A stretch of DNA of 64,000 nt from assembly GCA_017459445.1 (NCBI GenBank), contig JAFUDJ010000022.1, positions 38,612 to 102,611 on the forward strand, written 5' to 3'. A program made the position numbers and the translations under genes. The notes under the pieces were generated by a model that was not told the DNA's origin, did not search any database, and saw only the letters and a program-made list of their open reading frames with translations. Every line of letters starts with the position of its first letter. Within the stretch, counting starts at the first letter, position 1. Of the stretch, positions 53,599 to 62,860 are shown piece after piece. The stretch comes from Prevotella sp. Lineage in GTDB: Bacteria > Bacteroidota > Bacteroidia > Bacteroidales > Bacteroidaceae.

Positions 53599-55146
53599 TT
53601 ACAAGAGCGGAGAGAGCAGGCGCGTAACACTCTGCCAGAGGCGGGGGAAGAACTTGGGATAGAGCCAGGAGGGCACTTGCTCCAAGGGGATGCTCTGCTG
53701 CTGGTCGTCGAGAAACACCTGCTTCAGGCGCTGTGCCGTAGCCTCGTCGTAGATGAAGACGTTAGCCTCGAAATTGTTCTCGAAGGAGCGGAAATCGACA
53801 TTGGTGGAGCCGCAGGAGGCCAGCAAGTCGTCGCACACCAGCAGCTTGGAATGTAGGAAGCCAGCCTGATAGAGCAGCACCTTGGCTCCGGCCTCATGCA
53901 GTTCGCGCAGATAGGAACGTGAGGCCCACTCGGTGATGTGGGCATCGGAGCGTAGCGGACACATGATGCGGACATCGACGCCGCTCACCGCAGCTGTCTT
54001 CAGGGCGAAGAGGACCGGCTCGTTGGGCAGGAAGTAGGGTGTCTGGATGAAGACATAGCGGCGGGCCGTCAGGATGGCATAGACGTAGCCCTGCATGATT
54101 TCCGGATAGGGAGCCATGGGGCCGCATGTTACGACCTGTGCCAATGCCTTTTCCGACGGACAGGAAGAGGATTCTGCCGCATCGCCAGCCGCTCCCTGCC
54201 GGGGGCTGCCGGTGGGTGCCGGATAATACTCGCGACTGGTGATGAGCGTGCGGTCGACGAAGTACCAGTCGACGAGGAAAGCGCGCTGCAGGGCGTGGAC
54301 GATGGTGCCTTGGAAGCGCAGCATGGTGTCGCGCCACGGCAGGTTGCCTGCCGCCTGTCCGCCTTTGGTGCCTTCAATGCCATTGGTGCCTTCAACACCT
54401 TTGGTGCCTTCGACACCTTCAACACCTTTGATGCCTTTGACATACCGGCAAGCCATGTTCATGCCGCCGATATAGCCCACCTTGCCGTCGACGATGACGA
54501 GCTTGCGGTGGTTGCGGTAGTTGGCCTTCGACGTAAACGACGGGAAATGCACGGGCAGGAAAGAGACCGCCTCGATGCCGCCCTCGCGGAGCCGTTCAAA
54601 GAAGCGGCGCCCCACGTTCCAGCAGCCTACGTCATCGTAGATGACACGTACCTCGACACCTTCGCAGCTCTTCTGCAGCAGGGCATCGGCCACCAGGCGG
54701 CCGAGGGCGTCGTCGGCAAAGATATACATAGCGATGTGGATATGGTGGCGGGCGGCAGCGATGTCGCGCAGCAGGGAATGGACGAAGGAATAGCCGTCGG
54801 TGAGGATGTCGGTATGGGAGCTCTTCAAGGGCACTGACAGATCCTGGTTGATGAAGAGGTCGACCAGCTGCCTGTACTGCGACGGCACTTGCAGGTTATG
54901 CTGGCCGTCGAAGTTGACCATGGAGCGCTTGGCCAACTGGTCCAGTGAGCGCTGGCTGATGAGTCGCTCCTTGCGATGGTTCATGCCGAAGAAGAGGTAG
55001 AGGATGATGCCGACGACGGGGATAAATAAAATGACCAGCGCCCACGCCATGGTCTTGGCCGGCTGGCGGTTGTCCAGCACTACATGCACGATGGCGACTG
55101 CTATCAGTATCCATGTGATGGCGACAAGAATCAGGTGATAGGACAT
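53599..55146 (-). CDS. cls: Cardiolipin synthase
   Basis: 515 residues. Two N-terminal membrane helices (about 5-22 and 33-53) and two phospholipase-D HKD motifs: NHRKLVIVDGKVGYIGGMN and LHSKLLVCDDLLASCGSTN. Makes cardiolipin from phosphatidylglycerol at the inner membrane. A repeat insertion (about residues 235-263, KGVEGVEGTKGVEGTNGIEG) follows directly after the first HKD block and is encoded by 9-bp tandem repeats. Downstream of dnaG by 49 bp; that gap is made of ACTAATGGGG-type repeats. Confidence 0.93.
   Translation of the reverse strand: MSYHLILVAITWILIAVAIVHVVLDNRQPAKTMAWALVILFIPVVGIILYLFFGMNHRKERLISQRSLDQLAKRSMVNFDGQHNLQVPSQYRQLVDLFINQDLSVPLKSSHTDILTDGYSFVHSLLRDIAAARHHIHIAMYIFADDALGRLVADALLQKSCEGVEVRVIYDDVGCWNVGRRFFERLREGGIEAVSFLPVHFPSFTSKANYRNHRKLVIVDGKVGYIGGMNMACRYVKGIKGVEGVEGTKGVEGTNGIEGTKGGQAAGNLPWRDTMLRFQGTIVHALQRAFLVDWYFVDRTLITSREYYPAPTGSPRQGAAGDAAESSSCPSEKALAQVVTCGPMAPYPEIMQGYVYAILTARRYVFIQTPYFLPNEPVLFALKTAAVSGVDVRIMCPLRSDAHITEWASRSYLRELHEAGAKVLLYQAGFLHSKLLVCDDLLASCGSTNVDFRSFENNFEANVFIYDEATAQRLKQVFLDDQQQSIPLEQVPSWLYPKFFPRLWQSVTRLLSPLL
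54358..54442 (-). repeat. 9-bp tandem repeat inside cls
   Basis: Plus-strand units CCTTCAACA/CCTTTGGTG/CCTTTGATG repeat about nine times, in frame, encoding GTKGVEGTNGIEGTK. Confidence 0.85.
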
Positions 55147-55195
55147 GGGCTAATGGGGCTAATAGGACTAATGGGGTGATGGGGAGTGATGGGAC
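55147..55195. repeat. CTAATGGGG-type repeats between dnaG and cls
   Basis: GGGCTAATGGGGCTAATAGG and similar 8-9 bp units occupy the entire gap. Confidence 0.7.
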
Positions 55196-57184
55196 TTATG
55201 GGCTGACGATGACGTCGGACCCTAACTGCCGGGCCAGGGCATTGCGCAGGTCCTGGGCGTCTTTGTAAGCATCCATCAGTTCCTTGATGCGCGCCATGTC
55301 GGTGCCTGCCTCCTTCAGCTGTTGCTGCAGGCTCTTCAGCCGCTGGCTGATGATGTCCATCCGGAAGTCGAGTATCAGGTGCTGGATGCGCTGCCGCAGC
55401 AGCCCTTCGCTGCTCTTCATCTCGAAGCTGCGGCTCAGCTGGTGCCTGTCGATGCCGAGGGTGGCAGCCAGCTGGCTCACCTGCGGGTCGGGATGCTGCA
55501 AGAAGTATCGGTCGGCCTTGAAGCCGGCATCGGCGGAATGGGCCACCGCCTCCTGGAGAATCCTGTTGTACAGCGCATTGCTGAAATGCAGGTCGTCACT
55601 GCCAAAGTCGTAGTCGACATACTGCGCCACGTTAAGGCTGATGACCTGGCCGTCGACCGTCTCTTCCGCGTCGACGATAATCTCATCGCCATGCCGGATG
55701 ATGTTCTGCACCAGCATCCGCTCCACCTCGGAAGCCTGCTCGCCGGGGGTATGCAGCCCGATGGGCGGGAAGGACGACGATGCCGGCGGCGCCCCTGTCT
55801 CAGACGGCTGACCGCCCTGCTCCCGCTCGCGCTCCTTCTGTCGGTCCTCCTTGTCTTTCTGGATATAGCCATTGACGGTGGTGACCAGCGTCTGCTCGTT
55901 GATATGGAAGCGGTGGGCACACTCGGAGAGGTAGGTGTCGCGCTTCAGCTTGTCAGGAATCACCGACACACTCCTCAGGATGTTCCCTATGGCCTCCGAG
56001 CGCTTCAGGGGGTCGGTGACATCCTTCAGCAGCAGGTCGGTCTTAAACTGGATAAAATCCTTCTGATTGGCCTCGATATACTCCTTGAACTGCAGGGCGG
56101 TATGCTTGCGGGCAAAAGAGTCGGGGTCGTCGCCGTCGGGCAACAGCAGCACCTTGATGTTCATGCCCTCCTGCAACAACATGTCGGTGCCGCGCATGGC
56201 GGCATGGATGCCGGCCTCGTCGCCGTCGTAGAGCAGCACGATGTTCTGGGAGAAGCGGTGCAGCAGCCGAATCTGGAAGACCGACAGCGCCGTGCCCGAG
56301 TTGGCCACGACATTCTCAAGGCCGCACTGGTGCATGGCGATGACATCGGTGTAGCCCTCGACCATGTAGACGCAGTCTTCCTTGACAATGGCCTTCTTGG
56401 CCTGATAGATGCCGTACAGCTCGCGCTCCTTGTGGTAGATTTCCGAGTCGGGCGAGTTGACGTATTTCTGCTGCACACCCTTGGTGGCGGCATCGAGCTT
56501 GCGACCGCCGAAGGCCACCACCCTGCCGCTGACGTTGAGCCACGGGAAGATGGCGCGGCCGGCGAAGCGGTCGACGAGCTGTGTGGCGGGCGCCGTGTGC
56601 TGAGTGTTGGCTTCGCGGACATAGCACAGTCCTGTCTTCACCAGGAACTCGTCCTTGTAGCCCTTGCGGCGGGCCTCATTGGCCAAGGCGTCGCGCTTGG
56701 TGAGTGCAAAGCCCAGCTGGAACTTCTCGATGATGTCGTCGCGGATGCCACGGCTGCGGAAATACTGCCTGCCGATAGCCATGCCGTCAACGTTGTTCTT
56801 CAGGATGTCATGGAAATACTGGCAGGCCCACTCGTTGACGATGAACATCGACTCACGCTCCGACTGTTCTTTCTTTTCCTCGTCGGTCAGCTCGCGCTCA
56901 TGAATCTCAATGTTATACTTCTTGGCCAGCCAGCGCAACGCCTCGGGGTAGGTAATCTGCTCGTGCTTCATGAGGAAGTTGACGGCATTGCCGCCCTCGC
57001 CGCAGGCAAAGCACTTGCAAATCTGACGGGCCGGCGACACCATGAACGACGGAGTCGTGTCGTCATGGAACGGACAAAGGCCTTTGTAGTTAACCCCCGC
57101 CTTGCGCAGGTTAACAAACTCGCCCACAACGTCAACGATGTTGACGGCATCCATTATCTTATCGACTGTCGCGCGGTCTATCAT
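55196..57184 (-). CDS. dnaG: DNA primase
   Basis: 662 residues from the ATG at 57184 (a codon at 57196 is an alternative). The CHC2 zinc finger (CPFH...CKCFAC) is near residues 37-62, the catalytic core RNAP-basal region contains GLCYV...DRFAGRAIFPWLNVSGRVVAFGGRKL, and Toprim motifs are YMVEGYTDVIAMHQ and VLLYDGDEAG. The C-terminal helicase-binding region is helical. Makes replication primers. A Pro/Ser/Gly-rich linker (GAPPASSSFPPIG) lies near 460-480. It starts 16 bp after the tnaA stop. Confidence 0.96.
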   Translation of the reverse strand: MIDRATVDKIMDAVNIVDVVGEFVNLRKAGVNYKGLCPFHDDTTPSFMVSPARQICKCFACGEGGNAVNFLMKHEQITYPEALRWLAKKYNIEIHERELTDEEKKEQSERESMFIVNEWACQYFHDILKNNVDGMAIGRQYFRSRGIRDDIIEKFQLGFALTKRDALANEARRKGYKDEFLVKTGLCYVREANTQHTAPATQLVDRFAGRAIFPWLNVSGRVVAFGGRKLDAATKGVQQKYVNSPDSEIYHKERELYGIYQAKKAIVKEDCVYMVEGYTDVIAMHQCGLENVVANSGTALSVFQIRLLHRFSQNIVLLYDGDEAGIHAAMRGTDMLLQEGMNIKVLLLPDGDDPDSFARKHTALQFKEYIEANQKDFIQFKTDLLLKDVTDPLKRSEAIGNILRSVSVIPDKLKRDTYLSECAHRFHINEQTLVTTVNGYIQKDKEDRQKEREREQGGQPSETGAPPASSSFPPIGLHTPGEQASEVERMLVQNIIRHGDEIIVDAEETVDGQVISLNVAQYVDYDFGSDDLHFSNALYNRILQEAVAHSADAGFKADRYFLQHPDPQVSQLAATLGIDRHQLSRSFEMKSSEGLLRQRIQHLILDFRMDIISQRLKSLQQQLKEAGTDMARIKELMDAYKDAQDLRNALARQLGSDVIVSP

Positions 57185-57200
57185 GATGGTGTGCAATATT

Positions 57201-58577
57201 TCATCCGAGGCGGCGCAGCTGAACGGTAAAGTGGCGCATCAGCGGAGCCTCCCACTCAATGGCTACGCCCCGCGTAATCTCATGCCGGCGGTCATAGACG
57301 TTCTTCAGGGCAGCGGCTATCACGTTCATGTGGTTGTCGGTATAGACACGGCGGGCAATGCAGAGGCGCAGCAGGTCGAGGCCGCCGAAGCGGTTCTCGC
57401 GGGTCACGGGGTCGCGGTCGGCCAGGATATAGCCTATCTCACAGCCACGGATGCCAGCCTCCAGGTACAGCTCGCAGGTCAGCGTCTGGGCGGGGAACTC
57501 CTCCTTCGGCACATTGCTGAGCACCTTGTCGGCATCCACGAAGATGGCATGTCCGCCGGCAGGGCGCTGGTAGGGGATGCCGTACTCGTCGAGTTTGGAA
57601 GCCAGATACTGCACCTGATGGATGCGGGTGTGCAGATTGTCGAACTCGGTGTTCTCGTCCAAGCCGACGGCCAGGGCGTTCATGTCGCGGCCGTTCATGC
57701 CGCCATAGGTAATATATCCCTCAAAGGGTATGCAGTAGAGCTTGGCACCCTCGTACCACTCCTTATTCTTAAAGCCGATGAAGCCGCCCATGTTGACGAT
57801 GCCGTCCTTCTTGGCCGACATGGTCATAGCGTCGACATGGGAATACATCTCAGCCGTTATCTCCTTGATAGTCTTGTCGGCATAGCCCGGCTCGCGGGTC
57901 TTGATGAAATAGGCATTCTCGGCAAAGCGGGCAGAGTCCATCACCACCGGAACATCATAGCGATGGCACAAGGCACAGGTCTCGCGGATATTCTCCATGG
58001 ACACAGGCTGCCCGCCCACGGTGTTATTGGTCACGGTCAGCACCATGAACGGCACGCGGCCACGGTTCTCGGCAAGCACACGCTCCAGCTTCTCCAAAGA
58101 GACATTACCCTTGAAGGGCACCTCAAGCTGCGTGTCCTTGGCATCATCCGTCGTCACGTCGACGGCACGGGCCTTGCGGCTCTCAATGTGCCCCTTCGTC
58201 GTATCGAAATGGGCGTTGCCGGGAATGACCTGCCCTTCCTTCACCAGATAGGAGAAGAGCACATTCTCGGCAGCACGGCCCTGATGGGTGGGAATGACAT
58301 ACTGCATGCCGAAGAGCCGCTTGATGACTTCTTCAAGCTTATAGAAAGAGGTGGCTCCGGCATAGCTCTCGTCACCCAGCATCAAGGCCGACCACTGGCG
58401 GTCGCTCATGGCTCCCGTACCGGAATCGGTCAGGCAGTCGATATACACTTGCTCGGCTTTTAGTTGAAAGACATTGTTGTGGGCTTCTCGCAGCCATTGC
58501 TCCCGCTCTGCACGGGTTGACATCCGAATAGGTTCTACCATTTTAATTCGCCATGATTCGGCAAAAGGCAATTCCAT
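57201..58577 (-). CDS. tnaA: Tryptophanase
   Basis: 458 residues, collinear with E. coli TnaA: DCLTDSGTGAMS, PTHQGRAAENVLF, VVMDSARFAENAYFIKTRE, SAKKDGIVNMGGF (PLP lysine). At the positions that separate tryptophanase from tyrosine phenol-lyase it has Ile in GCEIG (Arg in the lyase) and His in MRHFT (Phe in the lyase), so tryptophanase is preferred. Splits tryptophan into indole, pyruvate and ammonia. The start at 58577 matches the E. coli N-terminus (FAESWRIKMVEPIR). A TACCTTTG box lies at 58625-58618. Confidence 0.94.
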   Translation of the reverse strand: MELPFAESWRIKMVEPIRMSTRAEREQWLREAHNNVFQLKAEQVYIDCLTDSGTGAMSDRQWSALMLGDESYAGATSFYKLEEVIKRLFGMQYVIPTHQGRAAENVLFSYLVKEGQVIPGNAHFDTTKGHIESRKARAVDVTTDDAKDTQLEVPFKGNVSLEKLERVLAENRGRVPFMVLTVTNNTVGGQPVSMENIRETCALCHRYDVPVVMDSARFAENAYFIKTREPGYADKTIKEITAEMYSHVDAMTMSAKKDGIVNMGGFIGFKNKEWYEGAKLYCIPFEGYITYGGMNGRDMNALAVGLDENTEFDNLHTRIHQVQYLASKLDEYGIPYQRPAGGHAIFVDADKVLSNVPKEEFPAQTLTCELYLEAGIRGCEIGYILADRDPVTRENRFGGLDLLRLCIARRVYTDNHMNVIAAALKNVYDRRHEITRGVAIEWEAPLMRHFTVQLRRLG

Positions 58578-58617
58578 AGTTGTGATTTCGATTTTTAGTG
58601 AATATTAGGGTTTGCTG

Positions 58618-58625
58618 CAAAGGTA
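58618..58625 (-). promoter_or_regulatory. -7 box (TACCTTTG) for tnaA
   Basis: The minus strand reads TACCTTTG 41 bp before the ATG at 58577. No TnaC-like leader peptide is visible in the 40-nt leader. Confidence 0.55.
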
Positions 58626-58654
58626 GCGAAAAAAACGAATAAAACCGAAAATAA

Positions 58655-58686
58655 TTTGCTTTTTTGTGTCAAACGTCGTATCTTTG
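58655..58686 (+). promoter_or_regulatory. Promoter of the small secreted protein at 58723
   Basis: TTTG 58655-58658, 20 bp, TATCTTTG 58679-58686, 36 bp before the ATG. Confidence 0.7.
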
Positions 58687-58722
58687 CCCTATTATTTATC
58701 GTTTTTTTAATTTATTTCAAGG

Positions 58723-59226
58723 ATGAAAACAGTAAAATTTCTAAAACACCTCCTGCTGACGACATGCCTGAGCTGTGGCATGACGGCCGTGGCACAGGAG
58801 GCTCCAAAAGGGAAGCTGATTTATTGCAGCTATTCGGTAAGCCGACCTGCCGGACAAGGCAAGAGCTTCTGCGAATTGGTTGCCGACGAAGGGATACAGC
58901 CGAAGGTAGTGGTGTACCTGAACAGAGACTCGCATTTTGAAGAAGAAAAGCATCAGGAGTTCCCCGTCAACGAGGAAACGGTGGCGGAGATGCAGGAACT
59001 GCTGGTACAGCTGAAAGCCTATGAGCAGAACGGCTATAAGGTCGATGAGAGCATTCCCGGCGCAGCGACATACCGTTTCTACATGGAGTACAGCGGCGGC
59101 GACAAAGTGAATGCCACATGGAGCGCAGAGCGCCCTAAGCCTGAAGCCGTCAGCATCTATAACGCCATCGAAAGGTTCTTCAGCAAGTGGCGCTCACAGG
59201 TAGAGAAAGGCCAACACAAAGCATAA
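58723..59226 (+). CDS. Small secreted protein, unknown function
   Basis: 167 residues with signal peptide (KHLLLTTCLSCGMTAVAQE; a cysteine at residue 18 is a possible but atypical lipobox). Mature part is alpha/beta with KLIYCSYSVSRPAGQGKSFCELV and FYMEYSGGDKVNATWSAERP; two Cys about 14 apart may form a disulfide. No family recognised. Divergent from tnaA and followed by the second copy of the 133-bp element. Confidence 0.8.
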   Translation: MKTVKFLKHLLLTTCLSCGMTAVAQEAPKGKLIYCSYSVSRPAGQGKSFCELVADEGIQPKVVVYLNRDSHFEEEKHQEFPVNEETVAEMQELLVQLKAYEQNGYKVDESIPGAATYRFYMEYSGGDKVNATWSAERPKPEAVSIYNAIERFFSKWRSQVEKGQHKA

Positions 59227-59234
59227 CGACGAGG

Positions 59235-59367
59235 GTGTGTCATTATTAACTACAACGGATTTTACGGATTAAACGGATTTGCCAAGTATCTGATTATCAG
59301 CATGACTTTAATCCGTTTAATCCGTAAAATCCGTTGTTTTTATAGATATGGGTGTGTTTTAACACAT
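59235..59367. mobile_element. 133-bp palindromic element, copy 2
   Basis: The same length and order as 6730-6862: GTGTGTCATTATTAAC, ACGGATTTTACGGATTAAAC, centre, GTTTAATCCGTAAAATCCGT, and the right end TTAACACAT (two changes from the TTGACACAC of copy 1). It lies nine bases after the stop of the secreted protein gene. Confidence 0.75.
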
Positions 59368-59402
59368 ATCCGTTGTTTCGATTCTAACGGGAGAGCGTAG
59401 GC

Positions 59403-59600
59403 TTAGAATTCTTCCTCCTCTTCCTCCAGCTCTTCTTCCTCCCAAGCACCGCTATAGCGGCGGCTCAGGTTTCCGCTGGTTCCTTCGGTCTCTTTGGCGC
59501 CACTCTTACTAAAGCCGTCTTCCACGGCACTTGACGCCATCATCTGCATGGTCGTTATCAATATAACGTCGGCCTCCGGCCTCTTATATATCTTTTTCAT
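59403..59600 (-). CDS. 65-residue acidic peptide downstream of the T9SS-type protein
   Basis: 65 residues: a short N-terminus of the form MKKIYKRPEADVILITTMQM, a central Ser/Gly/Thr segment with LSRRYSGAWEE, and a final run of about a dozen Glu residues. Small genes with this MKK-Y-P-V-M opening and an acidic end are common in Prevotella, but I know no function. There is no classical signal peptide. It starts 26 bp after the stop of the large secreted protein on the same strand, so the two are probably co-transcribed. Confidence 0.7.
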   Translation of the reverse strand: MKKIYKRPEADVILITTMQMMASSAVEDGFSKSGAKETEGTSGNLSRRYSGAWEEEELEEEEEEF

Positions 59601-59626
59601 AATCAGTTTTGCTTTTGGGGGTTAGT

Positions 59627-62521
59627 TTACTTGTTGATTATCACTTTCTTTCCATTCACGATGTAGAGTCCCTTTGCAGGCTGTGCCACACGCTGGCCGT
59701 TGAGGTTGTAAACCTCGCCATTCACTCTTTCACCATTCATGAGCGCAGCGCTAATGCCTGTGGTCTCATCGTCCAAGCCGATGAATGTGCGGGCGGTAGT
59801 GGTAGCAGGCAGATAGGCGGTGTTGGCACCGACGGTGAAGGCATTCTTCGTCTTGTAGAAGCCTACGACACCATCTTCGTTCATCAGCACGAAGATGCCA
59901 GCCTCCACTTCAGTAGCAGTGGTCACGCCGACAAACGCATTCTCGATAGCGTCAGGTGTGCCCGTAGCCAGAGGAATGTAGTAGCGACCCTCGTCAGCCT
60001 TCAGCAGCATGCCCTCTCCAGCAGGTACAGCACCGTCGATTTCCACGAACGATACATTGTCACCGCTAACGGTAGCACGATAAGCCGTCAGACCTTCTAC
60101 ACCGCCAGTGAAGTCAAGAGCCGAGCCACTGGCAAAGGTACGATAGCCAACAGAAGTCACGTCGACATAGGTGTGGGTCTTGGGATATTCAACGCTTATG
60201 GAGCGAATATAGCTACCGTCATTAAGGACGATGGCAACAGTTTCGTCACTTCCAGTATAAGTATACTTTGCTGTATAAGGAGCACTACTGCCCGTCACTT
60301 CATAGTTGGTAGCTCCTGCAATTGTGGTCGTAGAAGGACTGGTAAAAGTGAGGAGTGTGATTTGCATGCCCTTCACAGCGGGAATGGTCAGTGTCGGCTT
60401 GTTGCCAATATTTGCCCAGTCTGTCCAACTAGCATTAGGAATCTGCTTGTCAAAAGTCATGGGAACATCAATTGTTTTGTCATTCACAGTAGCTTGTGCT
60501 ACAAACGTACCAGAATTAGCAGAGGTAAACACACCGATGTTTTTCTGCTGGAAATCCCATGTTACCGTGGCACTTGCCAAAGAAAATGACAAAGCCTCGG
60601 TATTCTCTTCAAACACTGCGGTGAGAGTCACATTATTGGCAGGCATTGTAAAGGTTTGGCCAGCCTTGTAAGTAGTAGTACCGTCATTCCAACCAACAAG
60701 CGTATATCCGCTCTTTGCGAGGAAGTATGACTTGGGAACGGTGATAGTTGCGCCCTCATTACCATAAACGTTTGCAGGAACGACGCCTGTGCCTTCGCCG
60801 GCTGCGAATGTCACAGCCAACAATTGCTTGAAGTTTGCAACAGCCGTATGATTAGCTGTGATGTTCTTAATGATATAGGGATTGCCTGTTTGTGATTCAC
60901 CATCAATCGTCCAGTTCACGAACTCATAGCCTTCATTAGCCGTAGCTGTCAGTCTCAAGTCGTTAGTCTCATAAACGCTGTTTGCGCCAAGAATAGGAGA
61001 AACAGTTCCTGCTCCCTCAATATTCAGGCTTGTGGTAATGGTGTAAGAAGTCAACTCAGTAGCCTCGCCACTTGCTGTACCGCTAATCACGATATTACCA
61101 AAAGCAACGCCCTTGTCGGGAGCACAGCTCCTAACATAGATGCGTAATTTAACGGCCTTTGTTGAAGCAACAGCAGTAGTGATAGCATGGCTATGTACCT
61201 GGTTTGCCTGACCTTCTTGACCAATCTTGTTATTACGAGTGATGGCGGCGCTTGTTTCGAGTTTGATGGTATTGCCCTCACCATCAATGAAGTCTGCATC
61301 AATCTTCGGGCCATCAGTTCCTACTTTGAAAGCTTCGAACGAAACAGCCGTCGGTAAAAAGGTCAGCCCCTTCCACGGGGTCATTGAGAACTCTATATAG
61401 TTGCCGTCAACTCTTTCGTTATCAGCAGCTGTGGTTTTAGGTGCAAACTGAGTAACCGCAGTTCCACCATACGTTGCCGTTGGTGTAGCATGAATTGCAA
61501 TGTTCGATGCCATCAACCAATCCGTCTTCATCACGGTCTCGTCTGCACCGGGCATACCAACACTTTCTGCGCCATCAGCCATTGACCATGTAGCAGATAT
61601 ATCAAAAGCATTCGGGTCAACTACTGTCAGAGCATAGGTGGCAGAAGATTTCTTGTAACTTTCGTCGCCAGCAAATGTAGCAGTAATATTGGTCGTGCCG
61701 ATAGCCTTCACCGTTACAGCACCAGTGGTTGCGTCCACTTCTGCCACATCAGTGTTGCTACTAGCATAAGTCACAGTCAGACCTGTAGGATTGGTAGTCA
61801 CGGTTGGCAAGGCAAAGCTCTCACCCAGATTTGCTGTGCCAGAAGTCTCAGCGAAAGCAACAGAAGAAGCGGTGCGAGTATCTGTCTCAGCCAGGAAAGC
61901 AATCTCATACAAGAATTCATTATTGGCACTGCCAGCGCGGACAAATGCTTCGTAAATCTTGGATGAGCTCAAATTATCAGCCTTCAACACAACTGCTTTA
62001 TTATACGTGCTTGCCGTCTGTGTGGAAACTGGAGTGTCAGAAATTCTGTTACCATCTGAATCAAGTTCGTACAAATCAAGATAGACATATCTATCACTTG
62101 CATTCTTGCTTCTTGACATTACATATGCACGAATCTCCGTGCAGGATGTCACCTTAAAAGAAATAGTCTTTGCTTTTTGTACACAAAGTGTTCTATAGCC
62201 TGACGAGAAATAAGCAGAATGTCCTTTAAACACATCCGTAGCAGTCCATCCACCTTTACTGCTATCAGCGCCAGGCGAGCCTGCTGTGGTAATCCATTTC
62301 TGCTTAGAAGTAGAGACCGATGCTACATAACCACAAACCGTCAGCCAGTTTGTTTCTTCATCATAATAGGAAAGGGCACTGGAACTGTTGTTCGTACCAA
62401 ACCCCGCCTCATCAATCGTTGCATAATTTGCCAAGTCCAGATAGACATCGCTAGCAGTTTGAGCTTTTACCCCCCCCACTACAAATGCGAGGAGCGTCAA
62501 TAATGTAAATAGCTTTTTCAT
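59627..62521 (-). CDS. Large secreted protein with BIG2, InlB-B repeats and Por-type tail
   Basis: 964 residues; signal peptide MKKLFTLLTLLAFVVGGVKA. Residues about 25-210 form a carbohydrate-binding-like beta-sandwich. About 213-300 is a BIG2-like domain (GLTVTYASSNTDVAEVDATTG). About 480-620 holds two InlB-B/Flg_new-type repeats (ANEGYEFVNWTIDGESQ; KSGYTLVGWNDGTTTYKAGQTFTMP). Beta-domains follow, and the C-terminus is a T9SS-like tail (GEVYNLNGQRVAQPAKGLYIVNGKKVI). Likely exported and surface-anchored through the T9SS. A TATCTTTG box is at 62585-62578. Confidence 0.87.
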   Translation of the reverse strand: MKKLFTLLTLLAFVVGGVKAQTASDVYLDLANYATIDEAGFGTNNSSSALSYYDEETNWLTVCGYVASVSTSKQKWITTAGSPGADSSKGGWTATDVFKGHSAYFSSGYRTLCVQKAKTISFKVTSCTEIRAYVMSRSKNASDRYVYLDLYELDSDGNRISDTPVSTQTASTYNKAVVLKADNLSSSKIYEAFVRAGSANNEFLYEIAFLAETDTRTASSVAFAETSGTANLGESFALPTVTTNPTGLTVTYASSNTDVAEVDATTGAVTVKAIGTTNITATFAGDESYKKSSATYALTVVDPNAFDISATWSMADGAESVGMPGADETVMKTDWLMASNIAIHATPTATYGGTAVTQFAPKTTAADNERVDGNYIEFSMTPWKGLTFLPTAVSFEAFKVGTDGPKIDADFIDGEGNTIKLETSAAITRNNKIGQEGQANQVHSHAITTAVASTKAVKLRIYVRSCAPDKGVAFGNIVISGTASGEATELTSYTITTSLNIEGAGTVSPILGANSVYETNDLRLTATANEGYEFVNWTIDGESQTGNPYIIKNITANHTAVANFKQLLAVTFAAGEGTGVVPANVYGNEGATITVPKSYFLAKSGYTLVGWNDGTTTYKAGQTFTMPANNVTLTAVFEENTEALSFSLASATVTWDFQQKNIGVFTSANSGTFVAQATVNDKTIDVPMTFDKQIPNASWTDWANIGNKPTLTIPAVKGMQITLLTFTSPSTTTIAGATNYEVTGSSAPYTAKYTYTGSDETVAIVLNDGSYIRSISVEYPKTHTYVDVTSVGYRTFASGSALDFTGGVEGLTAYRATVSGDNVSFVEIDGAVPAGEGMLLKADEGRYYIPLATGTPDAIENAFVGVTTATEVEAGIFVLMNEDGVVGFYKTKNAFTVGANTAYLPATTTARTFIGLDDETTGISAALMNGERVNGEVYNLNGQRVAQPAKGLYIVNGKKVIINK

Positions 62522-62577
62522 TTTGTTGTAGTTTTTATTAAATATTAAAGTAGTTGTAGTTTCTGCAAAAATTTGGG

Positions 62578-62585
62578 CAAAGATA
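62578..62585 (-). promoter_or_regulatory. -7 box (TATCTTTG) for the large secreted protein
   Basis: The minus strand reads TATCTTTG 57 bp before the ATG at 62521. Confidence 0.5.
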
Positions 62586-62659
62586 CAGTTTTATTGGTTA
62601 ATAATACTGTAAGAGAGGTAATATTTAAGATTTTTTAAGCCGCATTCCTTGATATAGGT

Positions 62660-62850
62660 AACTTTTCAGCGAATCGCCACGAACCGCTTTTTGAAACAAA
62701 TTGGCACTAATTGGCACTAATTGGCACTAATTTTATCCACAAATTATCATAAATATTCGTGGGCAGGCCACATTGGTGGCCGTAATTTGTGACAATTTGT
62801 GCCCATTTGTTTCTGAAAACATGATTCATGGGTATTTGCTGAATAATTAC
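62660..62850. mobile_element. Dispersed intergenic repeat, copy C
   Basis: TTCAGCGAATCGCCACGAAC, three tandem TTGGCACTAA units, TTATCCACA (62733-62741), GGCCACATTGGTGGCC, TTTGTTTCTGAAAACATGAT and ATTTGCTGAATAATTA, in the same order as copies A and B. No coding sequence. Confidence 0.75.
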
Positions 62851-62860
62851 ATATAATTTT

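Noticed and set aside
55322-57229. A 635-codon plus-strand open frame opposite dnaG
   Set aside because: Antisense shadow of primase; same composition bias and no promoter or motif.
57201-58577. Tyrosine phenol-lyase as an alternative for the tryptophanase gene
   Set aside because: The residues that distinguish the two (Ile in GCEIG, His in MRHFT) follow tryptophanase.
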